Of a stretch of 50,430 nt of DNA, positions 7,621 to 15,998 are shown piece by piece. Below the pieces are notes generated by a model. The model searched no databases, was not told where the DNA came from, and was given only the letters and a program-made list of their open reading frames with translations. The stretch is from Anaerolineales bacterium HSG24. GTDB taxonomy: Bacteria > Chloroflexota > Anaerolineae > 4572-78 > J111. A program made the position numbers and the translations under genes. Numbering within the stretch: the stretch's first letter is position 1; each line of letters opens with the position of its first letter. The stretch covers positions 1 through 50,430 of the forward strand of contig JAUCGB010000017.1 of the NCBI GenBank assembly GCA_030377895.1, given 5' to 3'.

Positions 7621-10600
7621 ATGCACTCATTTACCATCACCATTACCGGACAGCCGGATCAGTACCAGTTAAGCGCAACCGGTCCAGAGAATATTCGGGT
7701 TGAGGATCAGCCGTTTGGCTGGCAACCGACTTCAGAGCAGCGCGCTACCCTGACGCAGTTGGCCGATGAACAGGCCAGAGTGGCTCCGAGCGCGGTGGAG
7801 GCGTTGGGCTTGGCCTTGTATGATGCCCTATTCAGCCGAGATATTGCGGTAGCGTTTAGTCAGGCTCAAACCAAGGTTGGAGCTAAAAATTTGCGAATTC
7901 GGCTCCAGATTGAACCGCCGGAACTGGCCGCGCTCCCTTGGGAGGCCATGCGAGACAAAACCGGCTGGCTGGCCTTGGATAGTGGCACGCCGTTGGTGCG
8001 CCGCTTAACGAGTGAGATTAGCCAACGGATTGATAGTATAGAGATTAACAAACCGTTGCGAATTCTCTTTATCGGATCCTCACCGAAAAATCTGGACTCG
8101 TTGGATGTGGTGGGCCAATATCAGCAGTTGCAGAAACAGTTGACCGAGCCGGTCAGCAAAAAAGATGTGGCCTTAACTGCCCTGTTCCACCCGACCCAAG
8201 AGCAACTGCGTCGAGAACTCCTCAAAGATTACCATATCATCTACTTTGCTGGACATGGCGCACCGGCTAAAACCGAAACCTCTTTTGATGGCACGACCAA
8301 AGAGAAGCTGGCCAGCATCTATATTGACGGGGAGGGCGAGCAAGAGAACGGACAGGCCGTGCCGGGCAACGCCTATCCGTTGACTGCCGAAACGCTGGCT
8401 GGCATGCTAAAAGGGCGACAAAATACCCGTTTACTCTTTTTAGCGGCCTGTAATACCAGTGCTACTGCCCCCACCCTGCCCTCCCCCAAACCGGGAGAGG
8501 GTCAACTACTTTCCGGCTTTGCCCAAGAACTGATTCAGCGGGCCAACCTACCGGCCATGGTCGCCATGCAATATTTCATCTCCGATAAGCAGGCCATGCC
8601 GTTGACGGCCCATTTTTTCGCGGCCATTGCCGAGTTTAATCCGGTGGATGTGGCTTTGGCGGAGGCACGGAATGTGGTGGTACGCCAAGGTCAGCCGGTG
8701 GGTCGAGATGTGTTTGCGCCAGTGTTGTATTTGCAGGCCGAGAACGCCAGTTTGTTTAAGAAGGCATGGAATCGAGCCGCTTTGGGGTTGGTCGCAGTGT
8801 TGGCGGTGGTGTTGGTTCTGGCTGGAATTGGCGGCTATTTTTTGGAGGGGCAACGAGCCGACGAGCAGGCTAGGGCTGATGTGGAGGCGACCCAACGAGC
8901 TATTGCGGTAGTGACCAGAGATGCCCAAGCGACGGGTGAGGCGATTGCGGTGGTGACTGGAGAGGCGGAGGGTGAACGGGCTAATACCGAGGCGACTCGA
9001 GTAGTGATTGCGCGGGAGACGGCTAATGCGGAGGCTACCCAACGGGTGATTGCGCGGGAGACGGCCAATGCGGAGGCCACGGCTAAGATGGTGGAGCAGG
9101 CTAGGGCAGATGAGGAGGAAAAACAAAGAGTAGTCGTTGCAGAAGCGATTAGTTTAGCAGAACAATCATTAGGTAGTGATGATATGGAAAGGGCATTATT
9201 TTTGGCTCTACAATCATCCGCTGTTACACAGAAAGAAGGTTTTCCTATAATTCCTCAGAGTCAAAAAGCCCTATTGAATGCATTAAACTCACCACTTCAT
9301 GCGGTATATGGCGGGCATCATTTAACAGAGCAAATAACTCAACAGGGAGCTACTGATATTAAAAGCGCCCGTTTTAGTAGAGATAGTCGCTATCTTGTGG
9401 TGGGTAGTAGAGATGATACAGCCTCTATTTTTGATGTAAATAGTGGTCAATTACTGCATAGATTACAAGGACATAACGATGCTGTTTTAGATGTTGATAT
9501 TAGTTCTGATACTCAATATGTTGCTACTGCTGGACGAGACAATATTGCTATAATTTGGGATGCAGAAACGGGTGAATTAATACATGTACTAGAAGGGCAT
9601 ACAAACCCTGAAAGTTCTGCTATTCGCAATATTCGATTTAGCCCAGATAACCAGTATGTTGTGACTGGTGGTGATGATAAAACTGCTCGAATTTGGAATG
9701 TAAAAACAGGTGTGGAGTTGCATGCCTTACAAGTAGACGAGTCTGGAGTAAGGAATATCAACTTTAGTCCAGATGGGAAACGAATGATGGGAGGTTTTTC
9801 TTCTACCCACATTTGGGATATCGAAACTGGAGAACATTTAATAACACTAGAAAACCCTAACGGAATTTTTAGTCTTGATGGGCAATATATAGTGGATGCT
9901 CATGGTAAAATATGGGACACAACAACCTTTGAGCAATTACGACAATTGGAAAATACTGACCTTGGAGAAGCGAATATAGCAAACCTTGTTGTAAGTTCTG
10001 ATAGTCAATATATAGCAGGTAGCCAAGACAACAAGGTGTATATTTGGTCTGCTAATACAGGACAAATAATATATTTATTTGACAACCATGCCCAATTTGA
10101 AGAGGTATATGATATCAACTTTAGTTATGATAGTCGTTATCTAATTTCTGGTAGCCGTGATCGAACTGCTAGAATTTGGTCAACAGAGACAGGTGAGTTA
10201 CTTCGTACAATTACAGGGCATGACAATTTTGTAAATGTGGCCAAGTTTAGCCCAGATAACCGTTATATTGTCACTGGAATTAGAGATGGCATGGTTTTTA
10301 TATGGAAATTTATAGATAAACGTGAGCTACATAAAATTGATGGTGGTCAAATAGAATATATAGCAGGGTATTTCGATTTAACTCAAGATTATATTGTCAC
10401 TAATGCAAATGAAGTATGGCAAGTTAAAACAGGGCAAAAGTTATCTTTATCATTTTTAAGTAACATAACAGGTAGTATTAATTTCAGTTCAGATAATCGT
10501 TATGTTGCCATCACAAATGAAAACAGAAATGCTCAAATATGGGATCATGAATCTTCTAAGTTAGTATCTACTCTTAGTGAACCGTATCCTCCAAGTGTTT

Positions 10601-11790
10601 CATTCGACATAAATAATCAATTCGTTTTTGGAAGCATAACCGAAGATCAGGAAGAGCATCCAGGTTTCAAAAGAAGTACTTATGCTTGGGATATAAAAAC
10701 AGGTCAAAAGATGCAGGACTTAGGAAATGTGACTATACTACTTAGCCCCGATGGGCATTACCTATCAACTTATGCCACAGGTTCAACGGGAAGTTTTACT
10801 TTATTAGATGTAACCAATGCTTTTAATTATTTGTATTACTTAGATGGGTTTGGTCGTCCAATAGGAGGTTTTGAATTTAGTCCTGATAGCCAATATATCT
10901 TAATTACAGTGCAACAATTTCAAGACAATGAATCCGCTGATATTTGGATAATAGATTCGGAAACGGGTCAAGAACTCCATGTTTTACAAGGGCATGAAGG
11001 ACGTGTTTCTGGTTCAGTGTTTAGTCCTGATAGTCTTTATTTTGTAACTACAGGTGAGGATGCAAGAGGAATAATTTGGGACGCTAAATCAGGACAGCAG
11101 TTGGTTACACTCGAAGGGCATACTGCTCCTGTTCTTTCCCCTAAGTTTAGTCCAGATGGTAATTATGTTGTCACAGGTAGTGATGATAAAACGGTTAGAC
11201 TATGGGATTCAAAAACTGGTCTTGAATTAGAAACTTTATTTATCGATGACAAAATTAGACAGGTTGATTTCACACAAGATGGCCGTTATATTGTGGCAGG
11301 TACTGCTAGTGGTTTAATTTATGTCTGGAAAACATACACGGTTGAACAAATGCTTACTGAAGCGTCACGACGAATTAGGCCATCTTGGCGTGAACTATCA
11401 GAATTAGAAGGTTTACCTCCGACACCTACGCCCACGGTAACACCTAAAGTTAGAAATACGCCGACTCCATCGGCGACCAATACCCCCACTGTAACCCCTA
11501 CCCCCACGCCTGTTCAGCAACAGGCCATCATCAGTCTCGACAAAGGCCCTAACAGCACATACGATTTTGGCGAACAGATTGAGTTCTGCTTCTCGCTGAC
11601 CATGCCGGCTTCGGCCAAGGCTACCCTCTACGCGCCGGATGGTCGGGAGTTCGTGTTGGGTGATTGGGATTCGTTGGGTGGTACACCGGAATGTATCAGC
11701 GGGCCGGTTTCTACGGCACGGGGTGATAATCGGGTCGAGTTAGTGGCGGGTGATGGCAGTCGGGCGGAGGTTCGGTTTGTGGTGCAGTAG
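7621..11790 (+). CDS. CHAT-domain (caspase-like) protease fused to WD40 repeats
   Basis: The protein has 1389 residues. An N-terminal CHAT domain (about 1-375) shows the caspase-type dyad: His212 in YFAGHG and Cys277 in LAACNTS. A transmembrane segment follows (about 388-410), then an Ala/Thr/Glu-rich helical repeat with a 14-residue period (RVIARETANAEATQ, about 415-500). About 14-16 WD40 repeats (about 573-1240), with endings such as IIWDAETGELI and VRLWDSKTGLEL, suggest two propellers. A Pro/Thr-rich linker (about 1266-1297) and a C-terminal beta domain complete it. I infer that the propellers sense a partner and the CHAT domain cleaves a target. The DNA turns clearly AT-richer from about 9120 to 11400, as if the WD40 part had a separate origin. 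Confidence 0.9.
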   Translation: MHSFTITITGQPDQYQLSATGPENIRVEDQPFGWQPTSEQRATLTQLADEQARVAPSAVEALGLALYDALFSRDIAVAFSQAQTKVGAKNLRIRLQIEPPELAALPWEAMRDKTGWLALDSGTPLVRRLTSEISQRIDSIEINKPLRILFIGSSPKNLDSLDVVGQYQQLQKQLTEPVSKKDVALTALFHPTQEQLRRELLKDYHIIYFAGHGAPAKTETSFDGTTKEKLASIYIDGEGEQENGQAVPGNAYPLTAETLAGMLKGRQNTRLLFLAACNTSATAPTLPSPKPGEGQLLSGFAQELIQRANLPAMVAMQYFISDKQAMPLTAHFFAAIAEFNPVDVALAEARNVVVRQGQPVGRDVFAPVLYLQAENASLFKKAWNRAALGLVAVLAVVLVLAGIGGYFLEGQRADEQARADVEATQRAIAVVTRDAQATGEAIAVVTGEAEGERANTEATRVVIARETANAEATQRVIARETANAEATAKMVEQARADEEEKQRVVVAEAISLAEQSLGSDDMERALFLALQSSAVTQKEGFPIIPQSQKALLNALNSPLHAVYGGHHLTEQITQQGATDIKSARFSRDSRYLVVGSRDDTASIFDVNSGQLLHRLQGHNDAVLDVDISSDTQYVATAGRDNIAIIWDAETGELIHVLEGHTNPESSAIRNIRFSPDNQYVVTGGDDKTARIWNVKTGVELHALQVDESGVRNINFSPDGKRMMGGFSSTHIWDIETGEHLITLENPNGIFSLDGQYIVDAHGKIWDTTTFEQLRQLENTDLGEANIANLVVSSDSQYIAGSQDNKVYIWSANTGQIIYLFDNHAQFEEVYDINFSYDSRYLISGSRDRTARIWSTETGELLRTITGHDNFVNVAKFSPDNRYIVTGIRDGMVFIWKFIDKRELHKIDGGQIEYIAGYFDLTQDYIVTNANEVWQVKTGQKLSLSFLSNITGSINFSSDNRYVAITNENRNAQIWDHESSKLVSTLSEPYPPSVSFDINNQFVFGSITEDQEEHPGFKRSTYAWDIKTGQKMQDLGNVTILLSPDGHYLSTYATGSTGSFTLLDVTNAFNYLYYLDGFGRPIGGFEFSPDSQYILITVQQFQDNESADIWIIDSETGQELHVLQGHEGRVSGSVFSPDSLYFVTTGEDARGIIWDAKSGQQLVTLEGHTAPVLSPKFSPDGNYVVTGSDDKTVRLWDSKTGLELETLFIDDKIRQVDFTQDGRYIVAGTASGLIYVWKTYTVEQMLTEASRRIRPSWRELSELEGLPPTPTPTVTPKVRNTPTPSATNTPTVTPTPTPVQQQAIISLDKGPNSTYDFGEQIEFCFSLTMPASAKATLYAPDGREFVLGDWDSLGGTPECISGPVSTARGDNRVELVAGDGSRAEVRFVVQ

Positions 11791-11869
11791 GGGTTAGGAC
11801 AGCGAATTGGGGGAAAAACGAATTTTGCTCGCATACAGAGTTTTTCTAAGATGTTGTGGTACTGTGAGG

Positions 11870-11900
11870 CATTGAGACATTGAGACATTGAGACATTGAC
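11870..11900 (+). repeat. Short tandem repeat of CATTGAGA
   Basis: Three to four head-to-tail 8-base units CATTGAGA lie between the CHAT gene and the small membrane protein gene. An AAGGAG follows shortly after (about 11910-11915). Confidence 0.7.
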
Positions 11901-11948
11901 AGGTTTTACAAGGAGTTGAGATGGTTCATAGTTTGAGACATAAATTGG

Positions 11949-12233
11949 GTGACAACAACGCCATTACGATGGATGTTGGTTATTCTGTTGATTTTTGTGG
12001 CTGTGGTCGTTGGGTTGGTTGAAACGTTACACCACACCCCGACTACTCATCCCGATGAGTTTGAAAACGTGCGAGGTAGCAAAGCCAAACGGCATAAACA
12101 AACCGGAGAGGTGTGGGAACCGGACTTGTTGCACAAAGATCATTGGGAAGTCTACAAAAACAAGAAAATGTGGGAGAGAGGCAAAAGAGATCGTTCCGTA
12201 TGGAACGATGGACGATTAAAAGATAAATTTTGA
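11949..12233 (+). CDS. Small membrane-anchored protein with toxin-like tail
   Basis: The protein has 94 residues from a GTG start. One hydrophobic segment (about residues 6-27, WMLVILLIFVAVVVGLVETL) anchors it. The rest is a basic, aromatic-rich tail containing GEVWEPDLLHKDHWEVYKNK and ending RSVWNDGRLKDKF. The tail resembles the short C-terminal RNase-like domains of polymorphic toxins (a W-x-H-W-E-V-Y core with a basic, Asp-Gly end), but I cannot name a family. The nearby AAGGAG precedes a different ATG (11921) in another frame, so the real start may have been altered by a small indel. It lies between the CHAT protease and an Imm32-like protein on the same strand. Confidence 0.55.
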   Translation: MTTTPLRWMLVILLIFVAVVVGLVETLHHTPTTHPDEFENVRGSKAKRHKQTGEVWEPDLLHKDHWEVYKNKKMWERGKRDRSVWNDGRLKDKF

Positions 12234-12243
12234 GGAGATTATC

Positions 12244-12528
12244 ATGGAAAAATTAAATTTGAAAAGTAGACCAGACGATATCTGCGAACAACATGCCACC
12301 CAAAACAGCAAAATTACAGTTAGAATGTTGGATGATGACATGGTGTTAGTTGAAGGAACAGCCCAATCACTTGAATTTATGGGCGAGCTCTTTCTAGCTA
12401 TTGCACAGGCAAAGGATACTGGTTTTCAACTCTCACCCACTGGCGCGGGGAAGCTATTTTTTACCGCCGAATCATCGCATGGGTTATACATTCATCGTCT
12501 TGAAGAACGAAAGGGTGACAACGGGTAG
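12244..12528 (+). CDS. Imm32-like small protein (candidate immunity protein)
   Basis: The protein has 94 residues. The pattern VEGTAQSLEFMGELFLAIAQA, a GAGKLFF strand and then LYIHRLEE resembles the Imm32 family of immunity proteins from polymorphic toxin loci (a GxxxSLxxLAxLL helix followed by strands ending in a basic-acidic tail). It starts 10 bases after the toxin-tail-like gene, in the order toxin then immunity. The family match is by pattern only. If right, it would protect against the preceding protein. TGAGGAGAT overlaps the end of the upstream gene and supplies the ribosome binding site. Confidence 0.5.
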   Translation: MEKLNLKSRPDDICEQHATQNSKITVRMLDDDMVLVEGTAQSLEFMGELFLAIAQAKDTGFQLSPTGAGKLFFTAESSHGLYIHRLEERKGDNG

Positions 12529-12568
12529 GGAACATCGAATTTTTGAAAAAACGAATTAAGGAGGCAAT

Positions 12569-12985
12569 ATGGCAAAAGACAAGATTCATGAGCAGGTTAA
12601 AAACGCGCTCATCAAAGATGGTTGGACAATTACGCATGATCCATACACCTTACGGTACAAAGAGATAAAGATGTCAGCCGATTTAGGTGCGGAGCGCACT
12701 TTGGCGGCAGAACAAGATGGGCAAAAAATAGTCGTCGAAATTAAGAGTTTCGTTGGCTTGTCTCAAGTGCAGGATATGAAAGTTGCCTTGGGGCAATACA
12801 ACATGTACATTGTCTATCTTAACAAAACTGACCCAGAACGAAACCTATACCTTGCCGTTGACCATCAGATTTATCCTGAGTTTTTTCAACAAGAGGCGAT
12901 ACAATTATTACTAGAATGGTATCGGATTAATATGATTGTGGTTGATATTGACCAAGAGGAGATATTGCAATGGATAAATTGGTAA
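12569..12985 (+). CDS. xisH: XisH-family protein
   Basis: The 138-residue protein is a full-length XisH homologue, named after a factor that controls fdxN-element excision in Anabaena. It has a PD-(D/E)XK-like core: D38 in SADLGAER, E57 and K59 in VVEIKSF, and Q76 in LGQYNMY. The combination suggests a nuclease fold. AAGGAGG precedes the ATG. It overlaps xisI by 16 bases. XisH/XisI pairs are widespread in Cyanobacteria and Chloroflexota far from any fdxN element, so a role as a mobile or toxin-antitoxin-like module is more likely here than excision control. Confidence 0.9.
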   Translation: MAKDKIHEQVKNALIKDGWTITHDPYTLRYKEIKMSADLGAERTLAAEQDGQKIVVEIKSFVGLSQVQDMKVALGQYNMYIVYLNKTDPERNLYLAVDHQIYPEFFQQEAIQLLLEWYRINMIVVDIDQEEILQWINW

Positions 12986-13311
12986 GCTATCGAACGCTCA
13001 TAAAAAAGCTATTGACCAAACATGCTGAACAAAGTAATCAAGCCCCATCACAAGAATTAGAAACCGAACTGGTGTTTGATGAACAACATGACCATTACAT
13101 GTTGTTCACCTTGGGCTGGTGGACAGAAGGACGAGTGCATGGCACAACGGTTCATGTTCGTCTACGAAAGGGCAAATTCTGGATTGAAGAAGATTGGTTA
13201 GAGGATGGTATCACCACTGACTTACTTGAGGCAGGTGTCCCCAAAGAGGATATTGTCTTAGCCTTTCATTCGCCTAAAAAACGTGCTTGGACTGAGTTTG
13301 CGGTGGCTTAA
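12970..13311 (+). CDS. xisI: XisI-family protein
   Basis: The 113-residue protein is a typical XisI: LVSYRTLIKKLL at the start, then TELVFDEQHDHYMLFTLGWW and RVHGTTVHVRLRKGKFWIEEDWLEDGI, and the closing PKEDIVLAFHSP motif. It begins inside the end of xisH, indicating translational coupling and probable complex formation. It ends only four bases from the convergent GDPD gene. The molecular function is unknown. Confidence 0.92.
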   Translation: MDKLVSYRTLIKKLLTKHAEQSNQAPSQELETELVFDEQHDHYMLFTLGWWTEGRVHGTTVHVRLRKGKFWIEEDWLEDGITTDLLEAGVPKEDIVLAFHSPKKRAWTEFAVA

Positions 13312-13315
13312 TTGG

Positions 13316-14119
13316 CTATGGTCTTCGTTTGGGCCACAAATCAGGCCGATTGGTGGTGATGCCCTCAACTCCCAAAGCAACGAGTAAGCGCATGAGATAA
13401 GGATTATCAGCGGTATAAATCCATACCGATTTACCTTGTTGGCGTATGCGGTAAACCAACGTCGGATCAAGCAAAACCATCGGCCAAGCCACATCGACAA
13501 TTTTTGGTGGCGGCAGGTCGGTCAAAAATCCCTTTTTCCGCCATATACTGCCGGTGGGGATAGTCGGAGCGAGTTGGCTTACTTCGGCTATCCAATCATG
13601 GTCAAAGGAGATAACAATAACCCGTTCAGACATATCAAACGCATCAATGGTTTGAATTAAATTTCTAGCAAAATGACGGTATAGATGCGGGTCTTTACCG
13701 TCGATAACCAGAGTTACCTCAGGATGCTCTTGCAGGAGAGTGAAGACCTGCTCTAGGGAGGGAATGGGTTCGCCACGGTAATTTGGCGAGAAGTGGCTTC
13801 CAATATCGAGCTTTTGTAAATCGGCCCAAGGCAGAGAGACGATAGCCCCCGTGCCGTTGCTGGTGCGGTTTACCAGAATATCATGCATGACCACAATCTG
13901 ACCATCGGAACTTTGCTGAATATCAATTTCAATAAAACGGGCGCAATATTCAATACCGGCTCTGATTGCGCTCAGACTGTTTTCGGGGGCTAAACCAGCC
14001 GCGCCCCGATGCCCAATCATGATTGGGCGAGTCTGCTTGGGGCGCAATATCAGGTGCAACATCACCAAACCGCCAATTACGGTGATTAAAGTTAAAAATA
14101 GGTAACGGATTGTTTTCAT
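13316..14119 (-). CDS. Glycerophosphodiester phosphodiesterase, membrane-anchored
   Basis: The protein has 267 residues. It hydrolyses glycerophosphodiesters to glycerol 3-phosphate and an alcohol. An N-terminal hydrophobic segment (about 4-26) is followed by GHRGAAGLAPENSLSA with the catalytic His and Arg and the metal-binding Glu, then EIDIQ and the second catalytic His in VVMHD. The barrel continues through LVIDGK to the end motif GVEGITTNRPDLW. All key residues are present. The N-terminal segment may be a signal anchor placing the enzyme outside the membrane. It stands alone. Confidence 0.92.
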   Translation of the reverse strand: MKTIRYLFLTLITVIGGLVMLHLILRPKQTRPIMIGHRGAAGLAPENSLSAIRAGIEYCARFIEIDIQQSSDGQIVVMHDILVNRTSNGTGAIVSLPWADLQKLDIGSHFSPNYRGEPIPSLEQVFTLLQEHPEVTLVIDGKDPHLYRHFARNLIQTIDAFDMSERVIVISFDHDWIAEVSQLAPTIPTGSIWRKKGFLTDLPPPKIVDVAWPMVLLDPTLVYRIRQQGKSVWIYTADNPYLMRLLVALGVEGITTNRPDLWPKRRP

Positions 14120-14161
14120 CTAGCTCAGTACCCGACAGAAAAGTTAGCCAACACTAATTAG

Positions 14162-14254
14162 CACAGAGTTTCACAGAGGAACACAGAGTTTCACAGAGAA
14201 AAGCGAATTGATTTTTCCTCTGTGCCCCTCTGTGCGTCTCTGTGAAACTCTGTG
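14162..14254. repeat. Inverted repeat built from CACAGAGTTT units
   Basis: The 17-base arm CACAGAGTTTCACAGAG (14162-14178) is repeated in reverse complement at 14238-14254, with extra copies of the same 10-12 base unit between. Comparable AT-rich inverted units lie near 2280-2340 and 15908-15960. The element fills the space between the GDPD gene and the end of the SGNH gene and ends at a family-D arm (TTAATTAATGCTCATTCC). Confidence 0.75.
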
Positions 14255-14283
14255 TTAATTAATGCTCATTCCTTATGCTATGC

Positions 14284-15498
14284 CTATTGTGACAAAAGCT
14301 CATTTGATGTAAGCCATTCATGGATTATTCTGCCTGCAACACGATTGCCATTCACATCCCAATGCCAATTTAGCTGATAATACAATTGTTCATCAGTACG
14401 GCGAATATGAGCTATAAATTGTGATTGCAAATCCAAAACGGGAATTCCCTCTTCTGTTACAAACTGGTGAATCCGTTCGTGGGGCAATGTAGGTTCTATG
14501 TTTGCCCAGATTGGCTTATCAGCATGCAATGTTTGGCGTGTTTCATAATCTGCTAAGGCATAGCCCAATGTATCAGGGCGAGGAATTAAAACAACTATCA
14601 ATTGACTGCCATGTTCAGTTACTTCGGCATGCAATTTACGCAACAACTGATATTGCAAATCCCACAAATACAGTTCCAATTCATTATCATCGGGCCTGTA
14701 AAACTCGTAAAAATTAATATTATACGGATCGGGCATGCTCTCTTGGCGTTTCAATAAATAAGGCTCGATATTGTTGTATAATTGCGAATATTGATAAATT
14801 GTACCAAATATATTACTGAACAATTTTTCATGCCAGTAACATTTTCCCAATGTGGGCCGAAATGGTGGAGCATAATACCATGCTGATATATCCAATACAT
14901 CATCACAAAGCATGAAATATGGAATGTAACAATTTTTACCTCCAATAGTAACTTTTCGACCGGGCAAATTATCACTAAAATCATTCCCCATATACATCAT
15001 CAATAGAACTGTATCAGGCTCAAATTGATAGCCTTCCTGCTCATAGTAAAGTAACTCTTGGGTCAAACCCCATCCTGAAACACCTGAACTTATGATTTCA
15101 TATTGCATGCCTACATTATGCTCATTGAGTTTATCCTCTAATACTTGATGGTTTGTCTCAAATTCTTGCACATGATGGGCACGTGTAAATGAATCTCCAA
15201 GTATAAGAATACGATGGGTATTGGAAGGTTTTGCCATAACTTTTGTAGTGTCGTGCATGCCATATTCATTATGTCGCACCCAATGCACATAATTTTCTAT
15301 ATTAAGTACTTCTTCATAATTGGGCGCGCCACGCCATCCGTATTCTTGTGAGCATATTAATCCCGGATTTGTGTTTTGCTGATATGGTGGCTCAAGGTAT
15401 TGCATGTACCATTCTAGGAGAATGATCGCACATATTACACCAAACATTATTAACACTATTCGAGAAATGATAATTTTGAGATAATAAATATAGTTCAT
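14284..15498 (-). CDS. SGNH/GDSL-type hydrolase-like protein, membrane-anchored
   Basis: The protein has 404 residues. An N-terminal transmembrane segment (about 9-31) precedes the SGNH core: block I ILILGDSFTRAHH with the candidate nucleophile Ser, block III MMYMGNDFSDN, and the C-terminal WHWDVNGNRVAG with the candidate His. The Asp usually two residues before that His is Asn here, so catalysis is uncertain. Proteins of this shape act outside the cell as esterases or O-acetyl polysaccharide-modifying enzymes. Base composition is AT-richer than its neighbours. No partner gene is evident. Confidence 0.72.
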   Translation of the reverse strand: MNYIYYLKIIISRIVLIMFGVICAIILLEWYMQYLEPPYQQNTNPGLICSQEYGWRGAPNYEEVLNIENYVHWVRHNEYGMHDTTKVMAKPSNTHRILILGDSFTRAHHVQEFETNHQVLEDKLNEHNVGMQYEIISSGVSGWGLTQELLYYEQEGYQFEPDTVLLMMYMGNDFSDNLPGRKVTIGGKNCYIPYFMLCDDVLDISAWYYAPPFRPTLGKCYWHEKLFSNIFGTIYQYSQLYNNIEPYLLKRQESMPDPYNINFYEFYRPDDNELELYLWDLQYQLLRKLHAEVTEHGSQLIVVLIPRPDTLGYALADYETRQTLHADKPIWANIEPTLPHERIHQFVTEEGIPVLDLQSQFIAHIRRTDEQLYYQLNWHWDVNGNRVAGRIIHEWLTSNELLSQ

Positions 15499-15507
15499 AA
15501 TTCAATA

Positions 15508-15535
15508 GGAATGGGTATTAATTAACTTGTGCATG
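15508..15535 (+). repeat. Dispersed repeat, family D
   Basis: GGAATGGGTATTAATTAAC followed by TTGTGCATG is identical to 37440-37467 and very similar to 30736-30762. The reverse complement of its left part occurs near 14253-14274. It lies just upstream of the SGNH gene start. Confidence 0.8.
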
Positions 15536-15544
15536 TTGGTAGTC

Positions 15545-15589
15545 CGCCTTCGACAAGACTTCGGCGTAAGCTCAGTCTTGTCGAAGGCG
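15545..15589. terminator. Strong hairpin after the GH13 remnant
   Basis: A perfect 16-base stem, CGCCTTCGACAAGACT (15545-15560) and its complement (15574-15589), encloses a 13-base loop. It lies immediately downstream of the minus-strand glycosidase remnant, where a terminator would be expected. No long T run follows, so it may instead be a palindromic repeat. Confidence 0.5.
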
Positions 15590-15596
15590 ATGATAC

Positions 15597-15880
15597 TCAA
15601 AAAACCAACCACTGCACATCGTAAGGCTCCAACGTGAGAGTCAGTCGATTCCCTGTTGCGGTAGCAGTTTGATTAGAGATGGCCTCGGTGTAGTTGGTGG
15701 ACAATGACCAGTCGCTTAAACTCAAGTCAAAAAATTGGGATTTAGTGGTGATATTATGCACACACAGTACCTGTTCTGTCTCATCGGGGGTGGTGCGGAG
15801 GAGGAGGAACAGCCCACCGTGGGTGGGGAGTATACAAACTCAAGCTGGGTTTGTAGCTGTTGGGTTAAGGTCTGCTTCAT
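15597..15880 (-). pseudogene. C-terminal remnant of a GH13 (sucrose phosphorylase/amylase-like) enzyme
   Basis: Reading minus from about 15831 gives GLFLLLRTTPDETEQVLCVH, continuing NITTKSQFF and ending LTLTLEPYDVQWLVF and stop. This is the characteristic last beta-sandwich of GH13 glycosidases such as sucrose phosphorylases (a valine-rich VLCVHNIT strand and a final PYxVxWL). About 75 codons stay in this frame. Further upstream the sense continues in another frame (TLTQQLQTQLEFVYSPPTVG) before stops and repeats take over at about 15890. There is no start codon or catalytic barrel, so this is a decayed fragment. Confidence 0.65.
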
Positions 15881-15907
15881 TGATCAGAAATTTGATAAGA
15901 TGTTGGC

Positions 15908-15960
15908 ACGGATAAACACGGATAATAGTATAAAAAATTCGTGTTTATCCGTGTTTATCT
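15908..15960. repeat. Inverted repeat CGGATAAACACGGATAA
   Basis: The left arm CACGGATAAACACGGATAA and a right arm with nearly the complementary sequence (about 15942-15960) form a hairpin of about 17 pairs. It separates the GH13 remnant from a family-A repeat. Together with 15499-15600 these elements account for most of the 600-base space before the aldo-keto reductase gene. Confidence 0.65.
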
Positions 15961-15998
15961 GCATTCTAAAATATGTAGTTGCATTAATTGGTATTACT

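Noticed and set aside
12569..13311. fdxN-type excision element
   Set aside because: No recombinase, attachment-site repeat or nif gene was seen.
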